Shown: piece by piece, positions 58,817-64,000 of the stretch | Position numbering within the stretch: the stretch's first letter is position 1 | How the letters are laid out: each line of letters begins with the position of its first letter | Assembly: GCA_016874755.1 (NCBI GenBank) | Contig: VGTH01000015.1 | Coordinates: 48,872-112,871 of the forward strand | Length of the DNA stretch: 64,000 nt | Reading direction: 5' to 3' | DNA from: Deltaproteobacteria bacterium | GTDB lineage: Bacteria > Desulfobacterota > Binatia > UBA9968 | The notes under the pieces: generated by a model | The model's input: the letters and a program-made list of their open reading frames with translations, nothing else | Told to the model about the DNA's origin: nothing | Databases searched by the model: none | Program-made: the position numbers and the translations under genes

Positions 58817-59506
58817 ATGGCTACCGCAAGCAAACGCGTCACCCACAAAGACATCCGCCAGCCGGACTGGTTTCAACGCACTTCTGACCGGGCCCTGGAG
58901 CTGCTGCGCCAGCATCAAAGCAAGTTCGTCATTGCCGCAGGTGTGTTGGTTTTGATCCTGTTGGCTAATTGGGGCTGGCAGATTTACAAAAGCCGCCAGG
59001 ATGACCAAGCCGCTAAGGATTACGACCGCGCGATCACGCTTTTTCAGGAGAAAAAATATACCGAAGCCATCGCGCTGTTTAACAAGGTTCAAGGCTTTCG
59101 CTGGTCACGCTACGCGCCGCTGGCGCACTTGTATGAAACCAACAGCTACCTGGCGTTGAATGATATCGAGAAAGCCCAGCCGGCGGCACAGCGGTTTCTA
59201 ACCGCCACCAAACCGGACACGCTGTACCGGCAGATCGGGTTGGTGACGCTGGCGACCATCGAAGAACGCAAAAACCTCTGCAAGCAGGCCATCGACAAAT
59301 ATGCCGAAGCGGCACGCATCGCCGGTGCACTCAAAGACCGCGCGATTCTAGGCAAAGCGCGCTGTGCAGCCCAAAACGGCGACAATAAAACCGCTGTCGA
59401 TGCCTATAAAGAATATCTAAAAGAAAATCCCAACTCACCGGCGCCAAGCCAACTCGCCGAGCTCGAAGCCAAAGTCGGCAGCCAACCAGCGACAGAGAAA
59501 AAGTAA
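58817..59506 (+). CDS. Membrane-anchored TPR protein (YfgM-like)
   Basis: A 229-residue protein with a cytoplasmic N-terminus of about 40 residues, one membrane helix at about 36-56 ('FVIAAGVLVLILLANWGWQIY') and an outer region of helical TPR-like repeats ('AITLFQEKKYTEAIALFNKV', 'CKQAIDKYAEAARIAG', 'DAYKEYLKENPNSPAPSQLAELEAKV', the last given as its end). This is the YfgM/ancillary SecYEG translocon protein layout. It follows the nuclease gene by 7 bases and ends the plus-strand run. Confidence 0.8.
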   Translation: MATASKRVTHKDIRQPDWFQRTSDRALELLRQHQSKFVIAAGVLVLILLANWGWQIYKSRQDDQAAKDYDRAITLFQEKKYTEAIALFNKVQGFRWSRYAPLAHLYETNSYLALNDIEKAQPAAQRFLTATKPDTLYRQIGLVTLATIEERKNLCKQAIDKYAEAARIAGALKDRAILGKARCAAQNGDNKTAVDAYKEYLKENPNSPAPSQLAELEAKVGSQPATEKK

Positions 59507-59714
59507 ATTCTTAACGTAGGTTTCTTAACTTTTGCGCCTTTGCGCGAGGCAAATCCGATAGAGGCGTATAGATGTTACGTCTGATAAGATATATTATGTA
59601 AACTTTATGGCGGCAAATCTACCTACCCATCGCCGCTTCCCAAACACCCTCCTACTCCGCTCTTAAAAACCCTGCGGCCTCAGCGCCTCTGCGCGAGAAT
59701 AAATCTTAGTGATT
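59507..59714. other. Gap with half repeats only
   Basis: The 208 bases between the TPR gene and the convergent flavoprotein hold two same-direction half elements, CTTTTGCGCCTTTGCGCGAG (near 59530) and CGGCCTCAGCGCCTCTGCGC (near 59672), with an AT-rich middle (TAAGATATATTATG). No intact gene, RNA or clear terminator was recognised. Confidence 0.5.
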
Positions 59715-60872
59715 CTAGAAATACCGCCAGAGCCACCACTTCTCGAAGCCAATCTTCGCCCAATAGATCATCTTCGATGGGCCCCAAGTGCGCGGCTCGG
59801 TCACGCCGAATGGCGGCCAGCCGGTGGGATATGTCGTGCGATTCGCGGCGGCGCGTCCAGCGCCGTATGCCAGCAGTCATATGGTGTGCAGCCAGAGGTC
59901 CACCGGTCTGCCCTTTCCGGTGAGCTCTACGGCCAGGTTATGAGCGAGAAAGTCAGCCTCTTGATGCGCCACCCCGCCGGCTTTAGACGCCGGCATGTCG
60001 GCGCAATCGCCGATGGCAAAAACATTGTCCCATTTCGTTTCCAAGGTTTCGTAGTCGACCCGAATGCCGGTTTCACAATCGGCCAGGCCGCTATCCAATA
60101 ACACCTGCGCAGGCCGATGCGGCGGCACCATCACCAAGAGATCGTAGTCGATCTGATAATCGTAGAGACCCCGCACAATCTTCTTTTGCGGATCGATGGA
60201 GCGCGCGACGAATTCATAATGCTGCTTGATGCCGCGCCGTTTGCTTTCGGCGTCCATCCACACCACCGGATCGTGGGCTTCGCCGCTCGGCTCGGCTTCG
60301 CGGGTAAAATAGGCGATCTCGACTTGCTCGCGCACGCCTTTTTCCCGGAAGTAGCCGTCGAGCATCCACTGCGCTTCATAGGGCGCCGGCGGACAGCGGT
60401 ATGGCCCCAGCGGCACGCCGACCACGACGCGGCCGCTGCGAAAATTGGCCAGCTTGTCGCGCAACCGCACCGCAGAGTCCATTTCCCAAGGATGGATCGA
60501 AGCCTCGCCAAAGCCCGGGATCAGATCGGGCCGCGTCTGCATACCCAGGGCCACGATGAGATAGTCGTACGGGATTTTCTCGCTCTCGAGGACTACCTCT
60601 TGGCGCGCCGGATCGATGCCGGCGATCTCCGATTGGATGACCTTGACGTTGCGCTTCTTTAGGGTGCTCAAACTGCGGCTGATCTCAGCGGGCTGGCGCT
60701 CGCCCATCATGACGAACAAAAATGCCGGCATGAAAATATGGTCGGCCCGTCGGTCGATCAAGATCACATCATGATCGGCGCCGAGCTTGCGGCCCAGCTG
60801 CGTGGCCGCCACGACACCGCCACAACCACCGCCTAAGATGACGATTTGCTTTCTTCCGTTAAGTGAAGGCAT
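59715..60872 (-). CDS. Sulfide:quinone oxidoreductase-like flavoprotein with in-frame UGA, candidate selenoprotein
   Basis: A flavoprotein of the SQR / pyridine-nucleotide-disulfide family. 'RKQIVILGGGCGGVVAATQL' binds FAD and 'DNVFAIGDCADMPASKAGGVAHQEADFLAHN' (positions about 290-320) is the second FAD block. Cys160 in 'PYRCPPAPYE' matches a redox Cys of SQR. The frame meets TGA at 59879-59877 (codon 332) after 'PVDLWLHTI', but 53 codons continue with 'LLAYGAGRAAANRTTYP', 'TGWPPFGVTEPRTWGP' and 'YWAKIGFEKWWLWRYF', then TAG at 59715. The 'WAK..FEK..LW' end is the usual SQR membrane-contact terminus, so the UGA is internal. It falls where SQRs have their C-terminal catalytic Cys. With Sec there the protein has 385 residues. 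The start 60872 follows a GGAAG. Confidence 0.82.
59849..59865 (-). promoter_or_regulatory. Predicted bacterial SECIS hairpin for the SQR-like gene
   Basis: On the minus strand CGGCGC pairs with GCGCCG (6 bp, all G-C) around a TGGAC loop. The loop starts exactly 17 bases after the UGA, as in both peroxiredoxin genes, and has G at its second and third positions. Confidence 0.65.
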
Positions 60873-60879
60873 GCAGGGA

Positions 60880-61077
60880 TTACTTCCGGCCGGATTGAAC
60901 CTTGTTGCCGAAGCGCTGCTGCGAACGCAGCGCCAGAGCGCGGAGGTTTCTCCGTTGTTGATCGCGCCACAGCGCCTGTTCGGCGCGGCCATCAGCGGTC
61001 AATTCGTTGGCAAAACCCGAGGTGCGCCGCAGAAACCAGATCAGCAGTTTATCGGAGATGTGCTTAACCCATTCCAT
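60880..61077 (-). CDS. Small conserved-context ORF, 65 residues, unknown
   Basis: A 65-residue basic protein ('MEWVKHISDKLLIWFLRRTS', ending 'QQRFGNKVQSGRK') of no family I recognise. An AGGA lies 12 bases before the ATG. It fits neatly between two operon genes, 23 bases after the DapA-family stop and 7 bases before the SQR-like start, which supports it being real. The N-terminal helix is amphipathic with Trp and Leu and could touch a membrane, as would suit an SQR partner. Composition alone does not prove expression. Confidence 0.5.
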   Translation of the reverse strand: MEWVKHISDKLLIWFLRRTSGFANELTADGRAEQALWRDQQRRNLRALALRSQQRFGNKVQSGRK

Positions 61078-61100
61078 AGCGGTTTAATCCTGTTGCGCTG

Positions 61101-62069
61101 TTAGCGAAGGAACGTGTCTTCCTGGCGTAGTTTCTCGCTTGCCTCAAGTAATGCTTGCGGCGTCGGTCCGGCTTCACCGATTAGGCCCACTTGTTTGAGA
61201 AACTGGCCAATCTGCGCATGGTCTTTGGGACTCACAGGCGCGTAGGGCCGGCAAGGATTACCGATGTCGATGCCGAAATGTTTCATCGCCGACTTCATCA
61301 CCGGCGGCAACCCATAGGCGGCCCACTTGCCGGGAAATAGCGCGTAGCAGCGAGCCCAGAAACGCGCCGTATCGAGATTGCCGGCGCGAAAAGCGCGGAC
61401 AATTTGCGCGCCGATGCGCGTGCCCGGCGGCGGCATGGTCGCCCCCGAACCACCCAGCATCAGCGTCACCAATAGAGGCTGCATCGTGGTGAAATAATGA
61501 CCGCGCCCTGCCAGGTCAATTTGTTCGATTAAACGAGAAATTTTTGTGATATCTCTAGAGCTTTCTTTGAAGTAGCGAATGTTGTCGATCTCGCTAATTT
61601 TCACGAAAGCGTCTTGCGGTGGATCGGCGCCGGGACCGGGGTTGTGGTAACAGGTGACCGGCAATGGGCTTGCGGAAGCCACCTGGGTATAAAACTCCAT
61701 CAGCTCGGCGATGGTCGGCTGGCCGCCCCAGGGCCGCAGTGGCATCAGAACTTGCACCAAATCGCCGCCTACCTTGGCGGAATACTCCGCCAGCTCGATG
61801 ACCTCCTTCGGCGACGGACTCGAACAGCCCAAGATCACCGGGATTCTTTTATCCACCATTTCCGTTGCGACTCGCAGCACCTCTTTGCGCTCGTCGCGCG
61901 TCAGCATGGTGTATTCAGCCGCTTCCACCGCCGCGATCGTGATGGCATCACAGTCCGAAACGATGAAATCGATCTCTTTTTGCAGCGCTTTGAAGTCGAC
62001 GCGGTCGTTCTCGTCGAACGGCGTCAGACACGCGCCGATAATGCCTTTGATCGGTTTGCTCGGTGCCAT
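61101..62069 (-). CDS. DapA/dihydrodipicolinate synthase-family lyase
   Basis: A 322-residue class I aldolase of the DHDPS/NAL family. 'GACLTPFDENDRVDFKALQKEIDF' opens the barrel. 'VTCYHNPGPGADPP' holds the Tyr-like position, read here as 'YHNPG', and 'NIRYFKESSRDITKIS' near residue 165 holds the Schiff-base lysine. The family GTTGE motif is altered ('IAAVEAAEYTML', residues about 42-53), so this is not a lysine-pathway DapA but a catabolic relative. It lies 8 bases after a cyclase-family gene in the same operon. Likely substrate is a keto acid. Confidence 0.82.
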   Translation of the reverse strand: MAPSKPIKGIIGACLTPFDENDRVDFKALQKEIDFIVSDCDAITIAAVEAAEYTMLTRDERKEVLRVATEMVDKRIPVILGCSSPSPKEVIELAEYSAKVGGDLVQVLMPLRPWGGQPTIAELMEFYTQVASASPLPVTCYHNPGPGADPPQDAFVKISEIDNIRYFKESSRDITKISRLIEQIDLAGRGHYFTTMQPLLVTLMLGGSGATMPPPGTRIGAQIVRAFRAGNLDTARFWARCYALFPGKWAAYGLPPVMKSAMKHFGIDIGNPCRPYAPVSPKDHAQIGQFLKQVGLIGEAGPTPQALLEASEKLRQEDTFLR

Positions 62070-62077
62070 GACGTTAG

Positions 62078-62734
62078 TTAGTTGATAACTTCCGCAATGA
62101 TGCGCGCGTGGCCGGCGTCACTGCCCTTGACCCGCAGCGGCAGGGCCATGATGCGGGTCTTCTTGCCGACGATGGCGCCTAGGTTGGTGACGTTCTCAGC
62201 GATCAAGACTTCATTGCCGAGCAGTGTCCGGTGCACCGGGAAATCGAAGCCCTTGGGCCGCAGCGGCGTCGGCAGATCGACCGTGATGCAGTCGATGCCG
62301 AACATCTTAATCTTCTTACTGACCATCCACTCGGCGGCGTCGACGGAAAGATACGGATGAAGATTGTAGTCGGTGCTGTCGAACTTCTCGTCCCAGCCGG
62401 TGTGGAGCATCAAGATATCGCCCTTGCCCACCTTGACGCCGGAATTTTCCAGGTCCTTGGCAGTGACCTCTTCACCGCCGTTTTTCTTGACGCTGATCAC
62501 CGCGCCGATACCGACAAAAGCATCGAGTGGCAGCTGATCGATGGACTTGCCGTTGGCGACAATGTGAATCGGCGCGTCAACGTGTGTGCCCGCGTGGCAA
62601 GGCAAGGAGACTTCGGTAACGTTGAGCGGCGCGCCTTTTTCCAAGCTCAAGAACTTCTGCACGTGGACATCCGGCAAGATTGGAATCTTCGGCATGCCGT
62701 CGTAGATGACCCGTGAGAGATCGACCATTTCCAT
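62078..62734 (-). CDS. Cyclase-family (kynurenine formamidase-like) metal hydrolase
   Basis: About 218 residues of the cyclase/KynB family. 'VDLSRVIYDGMPKIPILPDVHV' opens the fold and 'VSLPCHAGTHVDAPIHIVANGKSIDQLPLDAF' (residues about 40-71) carries the HxGTHxDAPxH metal motif, complete here as His, Thr, His, Asp and His. 'GIDCITVDLPTP' and 'HRTLLGNEVLIAENVTNL' are also typical. AAGGAG precedes the ATG at 62734. These enzymes hydrolyse N-formyl or cyclic amide and ester bonds. It sits between the PqqC-like and DapA-like genes with 16- and 8-base gaps. Confidence 0.87.
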   Translation of the reverse strand: MEMVDLSRVIYDGMPKIPILPDVHVQKFLSLEKGAPLNVTEVSLPCHAGTHVDAPIHIVANGKSIDQLPLDAFVGIGAVISVKKNGGEEVTAKDLENSGVKVGKGDILMLHTGWDEKFDSTDYNLHPYLSVDAAEWMVSKKIKMFGIDCITVDLPTPLRPKGFDFPVHRTLLGNEVLIAENVTNLGAIVGKKTRIMALPLRVKGSDAGHARIIAEVIN

Positions 62735-62750
62735 GTGATCAACTCCTTTT

Positions 62751-63497
62751 TTAGTGACCGCTGCGCCAGCGCGCGTACAGTGGATCTTTGTCGACAAACG
62801 CCCGCTTAATGCCGTCGAAGGCGAGCCAAAATTGATCGAGGGTTTTTTGCACCGAGGCGCGCACCTGCGCTTGCTGAAAATCGCTGAGCGCGTAGCGCTC
62901 CACCGCCAGCGGGCCGACTTTCATGTGTTCTTCGTCGACCCCCATGTGCAGCGTCCAGTAGCGAATATCTTCGGACTCGCGGTCAAAGCCGTAATGTTTG
63001 GTCAGCCCATTAACGATGCGCGTCATGCGCGGGTTGGCCGTGCCTTCGAGGCAAAACCCCTGACAGGCGTAAAGCTCCAACCAGGTGCGCTGATACATCA
63101 AAAGCTCGCGCCAGTCGAGAAAAGCCTGAGTCTCCGGCGTGGGCTCCACGTTGTCCAATTCCTCTTTGCTAAAACCCGCGGCCTTGGCAAAGCGAATAAA
63201 CAAACCCTTGTGACTGTCGGTACCGGTGATCTCCCCTGTCCCCTCTTCGACGACATTCTCGATCCACATGTGCTCCAACTCCGGATCGTCAGGGCAACGC
63301 GCTAGCATCGCTGCGATTGGCTTGGGAAAGGGCTTGGGAAAGAATAAGTAGAACTGTCCGACGAATCCTTTCAACGCGACGCGGTCAAGCTTGCCGTCTT
63401 CAATCATGCCGATGATCGCATGATCTTTCGAATGCTTCGCGGCCACCATTTTTTGAATTTCTTTGACGAAGTCTTTGCCGCTCAATGCCATAAGCAA
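62751..63497 (-). CDS. PqqC/TenA-like iron-containing oxidase family protein (second copy)
   Basis: A 248-residue helical protein related in layout to the one at 23875. 'IENVVEEGTGEITGTDSHKGLFIRFA' (residues about 78-103) and 'LHMGVDEEHMKVGPLAVE' (about 185-200) hold Glu, Asp and His residues suited to a diiron or single-iron site of the heme-oxygenase-like oxidase type. 'ELYACQGFCLEGTAN' lies between. It is the first gene of the five-gene minus operon, 16 bases before the cyclase gene. A role as oxygenase acting on a small aromatic or amino-acid-like substrate passed to the cyclase and lyase is possible, but is inference. Confidence 0.75.
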   Translation of the reverse strand: MLMALSGKDFVKEIQKMVAAKHSKDHAIIGMIEDGKLDRVALKGFVGQFYLFFPKPFPKPIAAMLARCPDDPELEHMWIENVVEEGTGEITGTDSHKGLFIRFAKAAGFSKEELDNVEPTPETQAFLDWRELLMYQRTWLELYACQGFCLEGTANPRMTRIVNGLTKHYGFDRESEDIRYWTLHMGVDEEHMKVGPLAVERYALSDFQQAQVRASVQKTLDQFWLAFDGIKRAFVDKDPLYARWRSGH

Positions 63498-63660
63498 CTC
63501 CGAAAATGCACCCCTCCGCTAAGATTCGAATGTGTTATCCCTAGGAATCGCCAAACTGCCCGCTTGGCATTAGACTGCTTTAGTATCAGACGAAGTAAAA
63601 GATTTAAAGCTATTTACGAGGCGTCGCGTCAGATGCGCTAGCAACACGTAGCGGATAAGT
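63498..63660. other. Short leader region, no gene seen
   Basis: 163 bases between the tRNA pair and the first gene of the minus operon, moderately AT-rich. I see no repeat, terminator or conserved RNA. It should contain the operon's promoter unless the operon is read through from the tRNAs. Confidence 0.4.
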
Positions 63661-63738
63661 TGGCGTCCCCGACGGGATTTGAACCCGTGTTATCGGCGTG
63701 AAAGGCCGGTGTCCTGGGCCGGGCTAGACGACGGGGAC
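63661..63738 (-). tRNA. tRNA-Glu (anticodon TTC), CCA encoded
   Basis: On the minus strand the acceptor stem GTCCCCG / CGGGGAC is perfect, followed by discriminator G and an encoded CCA. The anticodon arm is CGGCC-TTTCACG-type with anticodon TTC, and the T arm has GGTTCAAATCC. The D arm 'TCTAGCCC...AGGACA' is typical of bacterial tRNA-Glu. Body 75 nt plus CCA. Confidence 0.95.
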
Positions 63739-63744
63739 CTTGGT

Positions 63745-63820
63745 TGGTGAGCCGTGCTGGACTTGAACCAGCGACCCTCTGCTTAAAAGGCAGATGCTCT
63801 ACCGACTGAGCTAACGGCTC
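63745..63820 (-). tRNA. tRNA-Lys (anticodon TTT), CCA encoded
   Basis: The minus strand gives acceptor GAGCCGT / ACGGCTC, discriminator A and encoded CCA, D arm AGCTCAGTCGGTAGAGC, anticodon loop CTTTTAA with TTT, and T arm with GGTTCAAGTCC. It lies 6 bases before tRNA-Glu, so the two are one transcript. Confidence 0.96.
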
Positions 63821-63839
63821 GCGCGTTTGAAACTTTTAC

Positions 63840-63868
63840 TAAATAGCGGGAATACCTGACTAAGTCAA
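63840..63868 (-). promoter_or_regulatory. Probable promoter of the tRNA-Lys/tRNA-Glu transcript
   Basis: On the minus strand TTGACT (63868-63863) is followed after 17 bases by TATTTA (63845-63840). The -35 is nearly perfect and the -10 weak. Transcription would start about 13 bases before tRNA-Lys. Confidence 0.5.
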
Positions 63869-64000
63869 TAAATTGCCTGAAACCATAACTCCGCTCTAAG
63901 GTTCCGCACCGACGGTCAACGGCACATACGTAGACGCGGATGCTGGGCGGCAGTTTGGGGCGGTATAATCGAGCGGGTGACCCGGCGACTGGGTCAGCGC
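63869..64000. other. Right-edge region, nothing identified
   Basis: The last 130 bases carry no recognisable gene start on either strand. A TATAAT at 63964-63969 lacks a convincing -35. The final GTGACCCGGCGACTGGGTC contains a small CCGG/CTGGG-type symmetry only. Confidence 0.3.

Noticed and set aside
63964..63969. TATAAT as a promoter at the right edge
   Set aside because: No -35 at the right distance and no gene start visible before the window ends.

Overview
The window is 64 kb of GC-rich, gene-dense bacterial chromosome. It looks like an uncultured member of the broad former Deltaproteobacteria / Binatota / Tectomicrobia space. That placement is an inference from gene content: many orphan solute-binding proteins, amidohydrolases, LLM flavoproteins, PqqC-like oxidases, selenoproteins, an archaeal-type phosphoglycerate mutase, and abundant small intergenic inverted repeats. 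No rRNA or phylogenetic marker is present to settle it. Both tRNAs at the right end carry an encoded CCA.

Region 1 (1-26 kb) is catabolic and uptake-rich. It holds two NMT1-type binding proteins, a carboxyltransferase without a biotin domain, three tandem family-5 binding proteins with no permease, and a minus-strand block of TctC-type binding protein, fused aldehyde-oxidoreductase-type Mo enzyme, ferredoxin and fumarate-reductase-like flavoprotein. An LLM oxidoreductase, a hydantoinase/oxoprolinase pair, an SDR, a KDPG-type aldolase, a dihydroxyphthalate-decarboxylase-like binding protein, an MBL hydrolase with an ABC ATPase, a PqqC-like protein and threonine aldolase follow. Region 2 (26-36.4 kb) is mostly housekeeping: ctpA, xseA-M23-xseB, thiI, small cupin/NTF2 proteins, SDR, HAD, NUDIX, Rieske protein and ygfZ.

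Region 3 (36.5-43.9 kb) is the most interesting block and reads as a selenium island. Two BCP-type peroxiredoxin genes each have an in-frame UGA exactly at the peroxidatic cysteine (codon 45), each followed by a hairpin whose loop begins 17 nt after the UGA. Between and beside them lie a LysR regulator, an EgtB-like nonheme-iron enzyme gene broken by a 2-nt frameshift, a DUF427 protein, and a complete PhnD-C-E-E-type ABC importer that may import a selenium or phosphorus oxyanion. Region 4 (44-59.5 kb) carries a six-repeat PLL-like beta-propeller protein, an SDR, an amidohydrolase, an aminotransferase-hom-apgM-glpX block, NUDIX and NRDE proteins, a MoxR/VWA pair, and a translationally coupled run of VWA, miaB, bifunctional nuclease and TPR protein.

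Region 5 (59.7-63.5 kb, minus strand) is a five-gene operon: PqqC-like oxidase, cyclase-family hydrolase, DapA-family lyase, small ORF, and a sulfide:quinone-oxidoreductase-like flavoprotein. The last gene looks truncated at a UGA, but the frame continues for 54 convincing codons. The UGA sits where this family has its C-terminal redox cysteine, and a hairpin loop again begins 17 nt after it. I read it as a candidate third selenoprotein. The window ends with tRNA-Glu and tRNA-Lys.

Throughout, intergenic gaps are filled with short inverted-repeat elements of several word families. Some have been captured into the 3' or 5' ends of genes.
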